64,000 nucleotides of DNA from Balneolaceae bacterium (GTDB taxonomy: Bacteria; Bacteroidota; Rhodothermia; Balneolales; Balneolaceae). Each line of letters opens with the position of its first letter. Position 1 is the first letter of the stretch. The notes under the pieces are model-generated. The model searched no databases. It saw nothing but the letters and a program-made list of their open reading frames with translations, and was not told where the DNA came from. The position numbers were made by a program, and so were the translations under genes. Below are positions 1-9,861 of the stretch, piece by piece. The stretch is from NCBI GenBank assembly GCA_006969905.1, contig CP030887.1:1842001-1906000 (forward strand), written 5' to 3'.

Positions 1-164
1 TTAATTAAAAAAATTCCAGAAATAGTATTTTTGAAACCGCTTTTTACGCTTATTTAAATCTCTTTTTACGTATTTTTTAACTCTTCATAAGGATGGATTT
101 GATTCCTTTTTTTGTTACAGGTACTTATAAACAACCTTAATCTTAATTTTCAGGATTTACGTTA

Positions 165-3065
165 ATGGATATCAGCTTTGAGAAAGAAGTTTTTGCTCAC
201 CGGCACAATGGAAATGACTTACAGGCAACAAAAGAAATACTGCAAACCATCAAAGCTGATAGTATAGATCAGTTGATTGATGAAACCATCCCGGAAGGTA
301 TAAGGCTTTCCAAAAAATTGAATTTACCATCTGCATTAAGTGAGGTGGAGTTCTTATCTGAGTTCAAAAAACTGGCCGGAAAAAATAAAATTTTCAAATC
401 CTTTATTGGTATGGGGTATTACGATACTCATGTACCTAACGTGATAAAAAGAAACATCCTGGAGAATCCAGCCTGGTATACAGCATACACCCCTTACCAG
501 GCAGAAATTGCACAAGGCCGGTTAGAAGCCCTCATTAATTTCCAGACTATGGTTAGTGATTTAACCGGAATGGAAATTGCTAATGCTTCTCTGCTTGATG
601 AAGGTACTGCAGCAGCCGAGGCTATGAGCATGCTTTTAGGCCAAAGAAAAGGGGCGAAAAGAAAAGAGGCGACTACTTTTTTTGTTAGCGATTTATGCCA
701 TCCGCAAACTATCGATATACTAAAAACACGGTCAGAGCCCATAGGCGTTGAAATTGTAGTCGGAGACTATAAAAAACTGGACGTGACAGAATCAAAATTA
801 TATGGGCTTTTACTTCAATATCCTGCAACCGATGGTTCAGTTGAGGATTACTCAAATATTATTGCAGCAGCCCAGGAACACAGCGTACACACTGTAGTAG
901 CTGCTGATTTATTAAGCCTGACTTTACTAACCCCTCCGGGAGAAATGGGAGCCGATGTTGTAGTAGGTACTACCCAGCGCTTTGGAGTACCTATGGGTTA
1001 CGGTGGGCCACATGCTGCTTATTTTGCAACAAAAGAAAATTTTAAGCGCCAGATTCCCGGCCGTATTATCGGGGTAACACAAGATGCAGAAGGTAAGCCG
1101 GCCTATCGTATGGCTTTGCAAACCAGGGAGCAGCACATTCGCCGGGAAAAAGCCACATCCAATATTTGTACGGCCCAGGTTTTATTAGCAGTAATGGCGG
1201 GGATGTATGGTGTTTATCATGGCTCAAAGGGGCTAAAGAATATCGCTTCGAAAATTCACGGCCTTACAAAACTTACTAAACAGGGTTTGGAAGCTTTTGG
1301 GATTGAAATCGAAACGGAGACCTTTTTTGACACCATTACCGCAAAAGCTAATGAAGAAGCCCTTCGTGCAGTAGCCGAGAAACATCAGGTCAATTTCAGA
1401 TACTTTGGAGATAACAGAGTTGGAATCTCGTTTGATGAGGCAAAGGAACTGAGTGACGTAGAGCTGATCCTGAACATTTTTGCAGAAGCCCACGGTAAAA
1501 TAAATGAGTTTGATACTTCCTCTGCAAGTACTTCTTTAAAAGTAGAGCTTCCTGAAGAGCTAAACCGTGCCTCAGAATATCTGGATCATCCTGTATTCAA
1601 GCTATACCACACAGAGCACGAAATGCTCAGGTATATGAAGCAACTGGAAAACAAGGATCTTTCGCTGGTGCATTCCATGATATCGCTGGGCTCTTGCACT
1701 ATGAAGCTGAATGCCACAGCAGAGATGATTCCTGTTACATGGCCTGAGTTTGGACAAATTCATCCTTTTGCCCCTCAGGATCAGGCAGCCGGATACACTC
1801 AATTGTTCAATGAGCTTAATGAATGGCTGAGTGAGATCACGGGGTTTGATGCGGTTTCTTTGCAACCAAACTCAGGCGCTCAGGGAGAATATGCAGGTTT
1901 GATGACTATTCGTGCATATCATCAAAACAGGGGAGACCACAATAGAAATGTGGCTTTAATTCCGAATTCAGCACATGGCACTAACCCCGCCAGTGCAGTA
2001 ATGGCCGGCATGGATGTAGTTGTAGTTAATACTGATAAGTATGGTAATATTTCTGTTGAAGACCTGATCGAAAAAGCTGAGAAATACAGTGACCGACTTG
2101 CAGCTCTTATGGTAACCTATCCTTCTACACATGGGGTTTTTGAGGATCGTATCAAAGAAATCTGTGATCTTATTCATCAACATGGCGGGCAGGTGTATAT
2201 GGATGGAGCTAATATGAATGCACAGGTAGGGTTGACCAGTCCGGGTGAGATAGGTGCAGATGTATGCCATTTAAACTTGCATAAAACCTTTTGTATACCT
2301 CATGGAGGCGGCGGGCCGGGAATGGGGCCTATTGGCGTAGCAAAGCATCTCACTCCATTTTTATCGGGGCATGTGCTTGTAAAAACAGGAGGAGAGCAGG
2401 GGATTTCGGCTATTTCTGCTGCCCCGTTTGGTAGTGCAAGCATTCTAACTATTTCCTACGCATATATTCGAATGATGGGTGAGGAAGGACTTACTGATGC
2501 AACTCGCTATGCGATTTTAAATGCGAATTACATTAAAGACAGGCTTAAGGATCATTACCCGATTTTGTATACAGGTAAAACCGGAAGGTCAGCTCATGAG
2601 TTTATTGCTGATTTAAGGCCATTCAAGCAAAGTGCAGGTATTGAAGCAGTTGATATCGCAAAGCGATTAATGGATTATGGCTTCCATGCGCCAACAATGA
2701 GCTTTCCTGTAGCAGGAACCCTGATGATCGAACCTACTGAAAGCGAAACCAAAGAAGAACTGGATCGTTTTTGTGACGCAATGATCGAGATCAGAAACGA
2801 GATCAGGGAAATTGAAAGGGGTAGAGCGGACAGGAGCAACAATGTATTGAAGCATGCCCCTCATACCATGCGAACAGTTATTGCTTCAGATTGGGACCGT
2901 CCTTATCCACGTGAAAAAGGGGTGTTCCCGTTAGAACATTTACGATACAACAAATTCTGGCCAAGTGTTTCCAGGGTAGATGATGCATACGGAGATCGAA
3001 ACCTTATATGTTCTTGTATCCCTATTGATGCGTATGAGATGAAAGAAGTGGAAGAAGCAGGATAA
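165..3065 (+). CDS. gcvP: Glycine dehydrogenase (decarboxylating), P-protein
   Basis: This is the P-protein of the glycine cleavage system, which decarboxylates glycine with PLP and passes the aminomethyl group to the lipoyl H-protein. The 966 residues match the usual length of the single-chain (fused alpha-beta) form. Two homologous halves are visible. The C-terminal half has the PLP-lysine motif LNLHKTFC, with Lys at about residue 707, followed by the glycine-rich [11 protein letters not shown]. The N-terminal half has the MGYYDTHVP and YTPYQAEI blocks typical of the family. gcvT and gcvH are not in the window, so the complex is encoded at dispersed loci. The gene stands alone, and nothing like a glycine riboswitch was recognised in the 164 bases before it. 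Confidence 0.97.
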   Translation: MDISFEKEVFAHRHNGNDLQATKEILQTIKADSIDQLIDETIPEGIRLSKKLNLPSALSEVEFLSEFKKLAGKNKIFKSFIGMGYYDTHVPNVIKRNILENPAWYTAYTPYQAEIAQGRLEALINFQTMVSDLTGMEIANASLLDEGTAAAEAMSMLLGQRKGAKRKEATTFFVSDLCHPQTIDILKTRSEPIGVEIVVGDYKKLDVTESKLYGLLLQYPATDGSVEDYSNIIAAAQEHSVHTVVAADLLSLTLLTPPGEMGADVVVGTTQRFGVPMGYGGPHAAYFATKENFKRQIPGRIIGVTQDAEGKPAYRMALQTREQHIRREKATSNICTAQVLLAVMAGMYGVYHGSKGLKNIASKIHGLTKLTKQGLEAFGIEIETETFFDTITAKANEEALRAVAEKHQVNFRYFGDNRVGISFDEAKELSDVELILNIFAEAHGKINEFDTSSASTSLKVELPEELNRASEYLDHPVFKLYHTEHEMLRYMKQLENKDLSLVHSMISLGSCTMKLNATAEMIPVTWPEFGQIHPFAPQDQAAGYTQLFNELNEWLSEITGFDAVSLQPNSGAQGEYAGLMTIRAYHQNRGDHNRNVALIPNSAHGTNPASAVMAGMDVVVVNTDKYGNISVEDLIEKAEKYSDRLAALMVTYPSTHGVFEDRIKEICDLIHQHGGQVYMDGANMNAQVGLTSPGEIGADVCHLNLHKTFCIPHGGGGPGMGPIGVAKHLTPFLSGHVLVKTGGEQGISAISAAPFGSASILTISYAYIRMMGEEGLTDATRYAILNANYIKDRLKDHYPILYTGKTGRSAHEFIADLRPFKQSAGIEAVDIAKRLMDYGFHAPTMSFPVAGTLMIEPTESETKEELDRFCDAMIEIRNEIREIERGRADRSNNVLKHAPHTMRTVIASDWDRPYPREKGVFPLEHLRYNKFWPSVSRVDDAYGDRNLICSCIPIDAYEMKEVEEAG

Positions 3066-3173
3066 AGCAAGGCTTAAATCCCTCTTCTTAGTCTTTTTTA
3101 AAGACTCTGTTCGTTCGATCTATATAATGGAGCAGGTAAATAGTGAGTGGTTTTTGATTTCAACAACGATTGG

Positions 3174-3211
3174 GCAAATGGCTAGTTTTATTAAATAGTT
3201 TTACCATTTGC
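3174..3211. promoter_or_regulatory. Inverted repeat upstream of the S9 peptidase gene
   Basis: GCAAATGG at 3174-3181 is repeated in inverted orientation as CCATTTGC at 3204-3211, separated by 22 AT-rich bases. It lies about 65 bases before the ATG at 3276. It could be an operator or a leader hairpin. No function is shown by the sequence. Confidence 0.25.
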
Positions 3212-3275
3212 TACTTGCAAGTATTCTAAGATGTGGATTATTTGTTTTCCCAATCAACAACGAACTACATCAAAT

Positions 3276-5723
3276 ATGAAATTACGTGCAGCAATTGTTT
3301 GTGTGTGCCTTGCATTGTTATTTACCCTAAGTGCAGACGCTCAATACGGGTATATGGAACCATCTCAGGCTATGATCGATTTAGTAGATGGTACTTCCAC
3401 GCCCTCTATATCTTTGTCTCCAAACAGAGATTACATGGCTTTACTTTACAGGCCGGGGCAACCATCCATAGAAGAGGTTGCCCAGCCTGAACTCAGACTG
3501 GCTGGAGTTCGAATAAATCCCAGGACAAACGGGCCTTCCCGGACAAGAACTTTGAATAGCATAGTATTAAGGAACATGAAATCTGGGAAAGATGTGGAGG
3601 TGACAGGCTTGCCTGAAAATCCGAGAATTACAGATTTCAACTGGTCGCCCGATGGTAAGCATATTGCTTTTTTGCTAACAACTTCGACTGAAATACAGCT
3701 TTGGGTAGCAAATGTAAAAACGGCAAAGGCATCAAGGATTTCAGATATTGCAGTTAATGATAGTTATGGATCACCTATGCAATGGAGCAGAGATTCCAAA
3801 TCTATACTTGTGCAGTCTGTTCCCGGGCAAAGAGGAGAAGCACCTGTAGAAAGTGTAGTTCCTTCAGGGCCAACTATAGAAGAAAGTGTTGGGAAAGCAG
3901 CTCCAGCCCGGACATATCAGGACTTATTGGCAAATAAGCACGATGAAGATTTATTTGATTACTATTTCTCTTCAGAAATAACAGAAGTCTCTTTAGATGG
4001 TGACAAAAAAAAGATTGCTGATTCCGGCATCTACAGGGGAATAAGTCTAAGCCCTGATGGCAAATATATTCTGGTAACCGAAATTCAAAAACCCTATTCA
4101 TACAGGGTGCCTGCATTTAGGTTTCCTAACAAAACTTCTGTATTAGACAGATCAGGAAATGAAATTTATACTGTGGCAGAGCTACCTTTAGCAGACCAAA
4201 TTCCTATAGGTTTTTCTTCAACTTATGAAGGGCCCAGATCTATAAACTGGAGAGCTGATAAGCCTTCCACTTTAACCTGGGTTGAAGCACTGGATGGGGG
4301 TGATCAATATAAAGAAGCAGAGAAAAGAGACAGAGTCTATATGCAATCTGCTCCCTTTAGTGAAGAGCCCCAGGCGCTGATTGATTTAGAATTACGATAT
4401 GCAGGTATATCTTGGAGTGAGGAAGGTTTTGCACTTATAAATGAATACTGGAGAAGCACCAGGGTAGGCAGAACATGGATGATGAACCCTGCAAAACAAA
4501 TGACAGAACTTATTTTTGACAGAAATACAGAAGACAGGTATAGCGATCCTGGAAATCCGAGATTCAAGCGTGGCAAGTACGGTACCTATGTATTACATAC
4601 TTTAGATAAAGGGAATAAAGTGCTTATGGCAGGCCAGGGTTATTCTCCAGAAGGGAATAAGCCTTTCCTCAGAAGTTTTGACCTTAAATCAGGTGATGCA
4701 AAAGTATTATGGCAGTCAGAAGCTCCTTACTATGAATATGTTGTTTCTGTGATGGATGAGAAAGCTAAAACTATCATGACCAGGAGAGAATCGGTAAACG
4801 AGCAGCCTAACTACTATATCAGGGATCTCTCCAAAAATACAATGGATCAGCTTACATACTTTGAGCACCCCACACCAGACTTAAAAGATGTGAAAAAAGA
4901 ATTTATAACCTATAAGAGATCGGATGGGGTTGATCTTTCTGCAACGGTTTACCTGCCTGCAGGTTATGACAAGGAAAAGGATGGAAAACTGCCAACGCTG
5001 GTTTGGGCATACCCCAGGGAATTTAAAAGTGCAAAGGCTGCAGGGCAGGTAACAACATCCCCATACAGGTTTACGAACATTAGTTACTGGGGGCCGCATT
5101 TTATGCTTACCGAAGGCTACGCCGTTGTGCAGGGAGCAGCAATGCCAATTATTGGTGAAGGCGATGAACAACCCAATGACACTTTTGTTGAGCAATTGGT
5201 GGCGAATGGACAGGCAATTGTAGATGAGCTGGATAAAATGGGAGTTGGCGATCCTGAAAGGGCAGGAATAGGTGGCCACAGTTACGGGGCATTTATGACG
5301 GCTAACCTTCTTGCACATTCTGATATATTCAGGGCCGGTATCGCCAGGAGTGGTGCTTATAATCGATCATTGACTCCGTTTGGTTTCCAGGCAGAGCCGC
5401 GTACATTTTGGGAGGCTCCTGAAATTTATTTTGAGATGTCGCCGTTTATGAATGCCGAAAAAGTAAATGAACCCATATTATTCATCCACGGAGAAGCCGA
5501 TAACAACTCTGGTACTTTCCCTATTCAGAGTCAGCGAATGTACTCAGCGGTAAGCGGTTTAGGTGGAACCGCTAAACTTGTAATGCTACCGCACGAAAGC
5601 CATGGCTATGTTGCAAGAGAGTCCCTTTTGCATATGCTCTATGAGCAAACAGAATGGCTAAATACATACGTAAGAGATGCTGAAGCTCGTGAACTCGAGC
5701 GTATCACCAAACCCATAGATTAA
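3276..5723 (+). CDS. Exported S9 family peptidase, glutamyl-endopeptidase-like
   Basis: A serine peptidase of the prolyl oligopeptidase family, probably periplasmic or secreted. The ATG at 3276 is preferred over the one at 3231 because it begins a clean signal peptide (basic MKLR, hydrophobic core, cleavage near SADAQ). That gives 815 residues. A beta-propeller-like N-terminal region carries repeated 'SPDGKHIAF'-type blades. The C-terminal alpha/beta hydrolase domain has the nucleophile motif GGHSYGAFM, the acid in HGEADNNSG and the histidine in LPHESHGY. The early block AQPELRLAGVRI is typical of the S9D group related to plant chloroplast glutamyl endopeptidase. Subfamily and substrate are inferred from this resemblance. 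The gene is monocistronic and ends at a strong terminator. Confidence 0.88.
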   Translation: MKLRAAIVCVCLALLFTLSADAQYGYMEPSQAMIDLVDGTSTPSISLSPNRDYMALLYRPGQPSIEEVAQPELRLAGVRINPRTNGPSRTRTLNSIVLRNMKSGKDVEVTGLPENPRITDFNWSPDGKHIAFLLTTSTEIQLWVANVKTAKASRISDIAVNDSYGSPMQWSRDSKSILVQSVPGQRGEAPVESVVPSGPTIEESVGKAAPARTYQDLLANKHDEDLFDYYFSSEITEVSLDGDKKKIADSGIYRGISLSPDGKYILVTEIQKPYSYRVPAFRFPNKTSVLDRSGNEIYTVAELPLADQIPIGFSSTYEGPRSINWRADKPSTLTWVEALDGGDQYKEAEKRDRVYMQSAPFSEEPQALIDLELRYAGISWSEEGFALINEYWRSTRVGRTWMMNPAKQMTELIFDRNTEDRYSDPGNPRFKRGKYGTYVLHTLDKGNKVLMAGQGYSPEGNKPFLRSFDLKSGDAKVLWQSEAPYYEYVVSVMDEKAKTIMTRRESVNEQPNYYIRDLSKNTMDQLTYFEHPTPDLKDVKKEFITYKRSDGVDLSATVYLPAGYDKEKDGKLPTLVWAYPREFKSAKAAGQVTTSPYRFTNISYWGPHFMLTEGYAVVQGAAMPIIGEGDEQPNDTFVEQLVANGQAIVDELDKMGVGDPERAGIGGHSYGAFMTANLLAHSDIFRAGIARSGAYNRSLTPFGFQAEPRTFWEAPEIYFEMSPFMNAEKVNEPILFIHGEADNNSGTFPIQSQRMYSAVSGLGGTAKLVMLPHESHGYVARESLLHMLYEQTEWLNTYVRDAEARELERITKPID

Positions 5724-5750
5724 AAAGTACAATCTGGATTTTAGCATATA

Positions 5751-5788
5751 AAAAAAGGGCCTCAACTGTATGAGGCCCCTTTTTTTTA
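5751..5788. terminator. Bidirectional intrinsic terminator
   Basis: A perfect 8-bp stem, GGGCCTCA at 5757-5764 with TGAGGCCC at 5771-5778, has a 6-base loop. It is preceded by a run of A and followed by a run of T. It lies between convergent genes, so it can terminate the S9 peptidase on the plus strand and the Sua5-type gene on the minus strand. Confidence 0.85.
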
Positions 5789-6403
5789 TAAAATCAATTC
5801 CCCTTTTCCTTCTCTGATTACCACAGGTTCTTCTTGTGTAAGGTCTATTATAGTAGAAGCTTCATTCCCGCCAAAGCCTCCGTCAATCACAATATCAACA
5901 TGCTTTTTCCACTTGTCGTAAATCAGGCTTGGGTCTGTAGTGTACTCCAAGACTTCGTCTTCATCTTTTATAGAGGTGGAAACGATAGGGTTTCCCAGCT
6001 CTCGTACAATTGATAATGCAATTTCATTTTCAGGGATACGAATACCAACTGTTTTCTTTTTTTTGAATGATGGTGGTAAACTGTTACTTCCGGGAAGGAT
6101 AAAAGTATAAGGGCCGGGCAGGTTTCGTTTTAATATCTTGAAAGTGTGTGTGGTTATCTGGCTAACGTGATCGGAAAGGTTTTTTAAATCTTTGCAGATA
6201 AATGAAAAATCGGCTTTATCAAGTTTGATCCCTTTAAGTCGGGCAAGTTTTTCAAGGGCATTCTTGTTGGTAATATCACAACCCATTCCATAAACCGTAT
6301 CTGTGGGATAGATAATGATCCCTCCGTTTTTAAGTACATTGACAATACGTGCCAGTTTTTTGGTATCAACGTGATCTTCATACAGTTTGATAAGCTCTGC
6401 CAT
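5786..6403 (-). CDS. L-threonylcarbamoyladenylate synthase (Sua5/YciO/YrdC family)
   Basis: A 205-residue single-domain protein of the YrdC/YciO type. TsaC-type members make threonylcarbamoyl-AMP from threonine, bicarbonate and ATP for the t6A modification of ANN-decoding tRNAs. The N-terminal motif GGIIIYPTDTVYGMGCD and the later PGPYTFIL and VGIRIPENE are characteristic. The long Sua5 C-terminal domain is absent, so it is TsaC/YciO-sized. YciO paralogues share this fold and may have another role, so the exact reaction is inferred. Its stop codon lies inside the T-run of the shared terminator. Confidence 0.88.
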   Translation of the reverse strand: MAELIKLYEDHVDTKKLARIVNVLKNGGIIIYPTDTVYGMGCDITNKNALEKLARLKGIKLDKADFSFICKDLKNLSDHVSQITTHTFKILKRNLPGPYTFILPGSNSLPPSFKKKKTVGIRIPENEIALSIVRELGNPIVSTSIKDEDEVLEYTTDPSLIYDKWKKHVDIVIDGGFGGNEASTIIDLTQEEPVVIREGKGELIL

Positions 6404-6508
6404 TTTCTTCTCTGTAATTAATATTGATAGATACTTTTATGCTTGCCTAACCAAATGACTGATTTTGAAATTCCCTCTTAGTTACTAAATCCGGATCAAG
6501 TGTCGTTT

Positions 6509-6781
6509 TTAAACTTTCCAGTTTTCCGGGTCAAACCACCAAAATCCTTCTTTGGCATAATCAAGGCGGGTAAGGAAAGCTCTCAAATCAGGATCTTCAA
6601 GATGGGGGTTTTCTGCTAATGATCGTCTGAATTCATCCCATAGCTCAGGTTGTTCGTCAAGCCTGGGGCCACTCAGCATTAATTGATAGAAATCATTTTC
6701 GAGAGAAAACGGAGACCTCCCGGGTTTCCAGGTCTGGGCACTGAATATGGCAATATTGAGAGTTTTAAGATCGGGGCTCAT
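6509..6781 (-). CDS. Small hypothetical protein, 90 aa
   Basis: I do not recognise this protein. It is a soluble-looking 90-residue product rich in aromatic residues, ending in a WWFDPENWKV-like tail, with no signal peptide or membrane segment. The ATG at 6781 is preceded within 25 bases by the stop codon of osmC on the same strand, so it is probably co-transcribed with osmC as the second gene. Codon use looks like its neighbours, which supports a real gene. Confidence 0.6.
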   Translation of the reverse strand: MSPDLKTLNIAIFSAQTWKPGRSPFSLENDFYQLMLSGPRLDEQPELWDEFRRSLAENPHLEDPDLRAFLTRLDYAKEGFWWFDPENWKV

Positions 6782-6802
6782 TATGTGATCCGGGTAATGT
6801 GC

Positions 6803-7252
6803 TTACACAGAAAGGTTACTTTCGATTTGAATATCACTCATTAATGTACGATGAACAGGACACTTTTTCGAAATCTCAAGCAATTTATCTAATTGCTCCT
6901 GGTTCAGGTCACCTTTAATAATCAACTCTTTTTCAATACGATCTATTTTTGATGTGGATTGCTCACTATTTTCGCAATCCTCCACGTGGTTCTTATTATG
7001 GCGAAGTTCCAAATAGACATCTTCAACCGGCCATTTTTTACCATTAGCATACATTTTTACTGTCATAACTGTGCAAGCACCTAAGCTCATAAGCAGCAAG
7101 TCATAGGGGTCAGGTCCCTTATCATTACCACCCTGAATATTAGGGGGTTCATCTGCAATTAGTTCATGATTTCCTGCAGTAAGGGTGGTTTTAAATGGTT
7201 CATTTTTTGGCAAATGAACATGAACAATTTTTTGAGGGTTCTCTTCAGGCAT
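6803..7252 (-). CDS. OsmC family peroxidase-like protein
   Basis: A 149-residue OsmC/Ohr-fold protein. Members of this family reduce organic hydroperoxides with a pair of cysteines at the dimer interface. Both are present here, in LGACTVMTVKMYA (about residue 59) and in SKKCPVHRTL near the C-terminus. The second motif, CPVH, is typical of the YhfA/OsmC-like branch. It leads a two-gene minus-strand unit with the 90-residue hypothetical. It is divergent from the PlcP-like gene, with a 166-base shared upstream region that contains inverted repeats. Confidence 0.85.
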   Translation of the reverse strand: MPEENPQKIVHVHLPKNEPFKTTLTAGNHELIADEPPNIQGGNDKGPDPYDLLLMSLGACTVMTVKMYANGKKWPVEDVYLELRHNKNHVEDCENSEQSTSKIDRIEKELIIKGDLNQEQLDKLLEISKKCPVHRTLMSDIQIESNLSV

Positions 7253-7340
7253 AACAGATTAAATTATGGATGCACTCCGGCTAGATAGATAATTCAAGAT
7301 TTAAAATCCAACTATTTCTGCTAACGTTTTCTTAATACTG

Positions 7341-7380
7341 CTGTAACTAAATGGTTACGCTAAAAACATGTAAGCGTAAC
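7341..7380. promoter_or_regulatory. Inverted-repeat operator candidate between osmC and the PlcP-like gene
   Basis: GTTACGCT at 7354-7361 is mirrored by AGCGTAAC at 7373-7380. A further GTAAC at 7343-7347 faces the first GTTAC. CTGTAAC-TAAA-TGGTTAC (7341-7358) has the 7-4-7 spacing of a Pho box, but its second half is a poor match. The site could control either divergent gene. Confidence 0.35.
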
Positions 7381-7418
7381 ATCTGGTCAGTTTCTTTAAA
7401 AGAAACTCATCTACACTA

Positions 7419-8234
7419 ATGAAGCGTACATTAGATACGGTCGTGATTTCGGATGTGCACCTGGGAACGGTTGGCTGCCATGCTGTTGAGCTTACCCAGT
7501 ATCTTAACTCCATTGATCCGAAGCGGGTTATTCTAAACGGTGATTTTATAGACATGTGGAACTTCAGGAAGTATTATTGGCCTGATGCTCATATGCACGT
7601 AATCCGGACTTTACTGACCATGCTTACAAACGGGGTGGATATTTATTACCTGACAGGCAACCATGATGAAACCCTCAGAAAAGTATCAAGTTTACAGTTG
7701 GGTCCTTTATTTATCAGGGATAAGTTAATCCTTGAGCTAAATGGGGAAAAAGTGTGGTTTTTTCACGGAGATATTTTTGATATCACCATGAAATACTCCA
7801 AATGGATTGCAAAGCTTGGAGGCCATGGCTACGAGTTGCTCATTCTGTTAAACCGGTGGATGAATTTCTTTTCGATCAAACTGGGATACGGGAAAATCTC
7901 TCTTTCAAAGAAAATTAAAGACAGTGTAAAAACCGCAGTTAATTTCATAGACGATTTTGAAGTAACGGCTATGGAACTGGCCATTGATGAAGGATACGAT
8001 TACGTGGTTTGCGGGCATATCCATCAACCTAAAATTCGGGGCTACGAAAATGAAAAAGGATCGGTCATTTACCTGAACTCTGGGGATTGGATCGAAAACC
8101 TGACTGCTCTTGAATACGATGGCGAAGAATGGAGCCTTTACAGGTACGAAGAAGATGTGGTATTAAAAGACAATCCGAGAATAAACCAACTCATGAAATC
8201 ACACACCATCAAACATAAGGTAATGATAGGATGA
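7419..8234 (+). CDS. Calcineurin-like metallophosphoesterase (COG2908), PlcP-like
   Basis: A 271-residue metallophosphoesterase of the LpxH/PlcP superfamily. The metal-binding motifs run in order: ISDVHLGTVGCHA, NGDFIDMW, LTGNHDE, WFFHGD and CGHIHQPK. The form SDVHLGxxGC and the following glycosyltransferase resemble PlcP. PlcP strips phospholipid head groups to give diacylglycerol during phosphate limitation in marine bacteria (established for that family). A UDP-2,3-diacylglucosamine hydrolase role is the usual automatic name and cannot be excluded. It is translationally coupled to the next gene by an ATGA overlap. Confidence 0.75.
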   Translation: MKRTLDTVVISDVHLGTVGCHAVELTQYLNSIDPKRVILNGDFIDMWNFRKYYWPDAHMHVIRTLLTMLTNGVDIYYLTGNHDETLRKVSSLQLGPLFIRDKLILELNGEKVWFFHGDIFDITMKYSKWIAKLGGHGYELLILLNRWMNFFSIKLGYGKISLSKKIKDSVKTAVNFIDDFEVTAMELAIDEGYDYVVCGHIHQPKIRGYENEKGSVIYLNSGDWIENLTALEYDGEEWSLYRYEEDVVLKDNPRINQLMKSHTIKHKVMIG

Positions 8235-9217
8235 GGATACTATATGGAGTTCAGGGAACCGGGCACGGGCATATAAACAGGGCTAAAGTGATTATTCCTA
8301 TTCTGCAGCAATATGCAGACGTTGAAGTATTACTAAGCGGATATAATTTTAATTTAGACCTGGATATCAACTTTAAAAGGAGAGGCATAAGCCTTACCTA
8401 TAACAGCAGGGGAGGAATTGACTTGTTTGATACGGCGATAAGCATAAAACCTATTCAGCTTATGCAAGATATTCAATCTGTTCCTGCAAATGATTACGAT
8501 TTTGTGATTTCGGATTTTGAGCCAATTACTGCCTGGGCAGCACGCTTTTCTGATACCAAATGTATTGCACTCAGTCATCAGGCCTCTTTTTTATCTGAAA
8601 AAACACCACGCCCTGAGAAGAGATCTCCATTTGCAGAGGGGGTGCTTCGATACTTTGCACCTTGTGATTTTTATTTTGGCACCCACTACAGGGAGTATGA
8701 TGATTTTATTGAATCACCGATTTTGAGAGAGGAGATCTTACAACTAATGCCAACCTTGGGTGAACATGTGACAGTGTATCTCCCTGCTTACTCAACAGAA
8801 TTTTTAACTCAGATATTTTACCAGGTACCTGACGTTAAATGGGACATATTTTCTCCCGGATGCGAGTACCCTCAAACAGCAGGAAATGTTTCCATCTTTC
8901 CCATTGGGAATGAGACTTTTCTGAAAAGCCTGGAAAGCTCTTTAGGGTTACTTTGCTCAGCCGGATTTGAAGGGCCTTCTGAAGCTATGTTCCTGAACAA
9001 AAAGCTGATGGTACTACCCATTGATAATCAATACGAACAACTTTGCAATGCGGCAGCTGTAAAAGAACTTGGGGGAGAAGTAGTATTAAAAGTGACAGAT
9101 AGCTTTGTTCACCAGCTTAAAAACTGGATTGAGCATGGAAAAAATCTTGAGCTAAAAAGTGTGTGTAACGTAAAAGATCTGGCTTTAAAGGTTTTGTCAG
9201 CCGGAACTTCTTTATAG
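8231..9217 (+). CDS. Glycosyltransferase of the MJ1255/VC2487 type
   Basis: A 328-residue GT-B fold protein. The N-terminus ILYGVQGTGHGHINRA is the nucleotide-sugar or acceptor glycine-rich loop of MJ1255/VC2487-like transferases. The C-terminal half has LLCSAGFEGPSEAMFLNKK, the sugar-nucleotide site seen in MurG/UGT-like enzymes. It overlaps the metallophosphoesterase by 4 bases, which implies a linked function. One attractive possibility is glycosylation of diacylglycerol released by the upstream enzyme. The substrate is not shown by the sequence. Confidence 0.75.
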   Translation: MRILYGVQGTGHGHINRAKVIIPILQQYADVEVLLSGYNFNLDLDINFKRRGISLTYNSRGGIDLFDTAISIKPIQLMQDIQSVPANDYDFVISDFEPITAWAARFSDTKCIALSHQASFLSEKTPRPEKRSPFAEGVLRYFAPCDFYFGTHYREYDDFIESPILREEILQLMPTLGEHVTVYLPAYSTEFLTQIFYQVPDVKWDIFSPGCEYPQTAGNVSIFPIGNETFLKSLESSLGLLCSAGFEGPSEAMFLNKKLMVLPIDNQYEQLCNAAAVKELGGEVVLKVTDSFVHQLKNWIEHGKNLELKSVCNVKDLALKVLSAGTSL

Positions 9218-9222
9218 CCCTT

Positions 9223-9750
9223 TTACTTCAGGTACTTTTCTTTAATAATATTCAGGTGATGTAATTCATGACCTGCAATAATAAAAGCAAGGGCACGCAC
9301 CGTAAACTCTAAACCATTGGCAATTCCTTTTCGGTTAATCATCTCTTTGGTCATGTTATCGAAAAGATGGATGGTAGCCACCCTAACAGCTAAATACTCA
9401 TTCGAGAGGTTTGCAAGAGTCCTGGAATTGTAGTTGGATACTTTTATCCATTCATCCTGATCCATTCCGGGGAGTTCATTTTTGTCGCCCCGGCTGATGC
9501 TTAACGCCCGGTAAGCAAATACCCTTTCTGTTTCAATCATGTGGCCAAAAAGTTGCTTAAGGGTCCACTTTCCTTCCTTATAAGAAAAGAAAGCTTTATC
9601 TCCTGTTACCGAGTTGATCAATGTAAACACTTCATGCATCTGTGCATTAAGTGAATGTATAATATTATCCTTCGGGACATTGCCCACATAGGCTGAATAA
9701 GAGTGTGCATATTCAGAAGGGGAAGGATATTCGTTGTCCCAGGTATTCAT
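9223..9750 (-). CDS. DinB family protein
   Basis: A 175-residue DinB/YfiT-like four-helix bundle protein. Metal-ligand histidines sit in LFGHMIETERVFAYR and in the C-terminal GHELHHLNIIKEKY. Members include bacillithiol or mycothiol transferases and many uncharacterised stress proteins. No specific substrate can be assigned. It is convergent with the glycosyltransferase (5-base gap) and lies downstream of the M16 pair, from which a terminator separates it. Confidence 0.8.
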   Translation of the reverse strand: MNTWDNEYPSPSEYAHSYSAYVGNVPKDNIIHSLNAQMHEVFTLINSVTGDKAFFSYKEGKWTLKQLFGHMIETERVFAYRALSISRGDKNELPGMDQDEWIKVSNYNSRTLANLSNEYLAVRVATIHLFDNMTKEMINRKGIANGLEFTVRALAFIIAGHELHHLNIIKEKYLK

Positions 9751-9809
9751 GCCAACGGGTTTTGTTTTTAAGTGGTGGATAATACTTTGAAAAAATTAAA
9801 GACCAAAAA

Positions 9810-9836
9810 AACCCGGTATTTTTTTTATACCGGGTT
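9810..9836 (-). terminator. Intrinsic terminator of the M16 peptidase operon
   Basis: On the minus strand a perfect 10-bp stem, AACCCGGTAT with ATACCGGGTT, encloses an A7 loop and runs into a T-tract (the A-run at 9805-9809 on the plus strand). It lies about 25 bases past the stop codon of the 687-residue M16 protein. Confidence 0.85.
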
Positions 9837-9861
9837 AAAGATAAGATTCGGAGTATAAGTG

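Noticed and set aside
1-164. Glycine riboswitch before gcvP
   Set aside because: The 164 bases are AT-rich and show no glycine aptamer-like paired regions or expression platform.
4881-5318. 145-codon minus-strand frame inside the S9 peptidase gene
   Set aside because: It is antisense to the catalytic domain with its GGHSYGAFM motif. The product is Cys-rich with no domain features.
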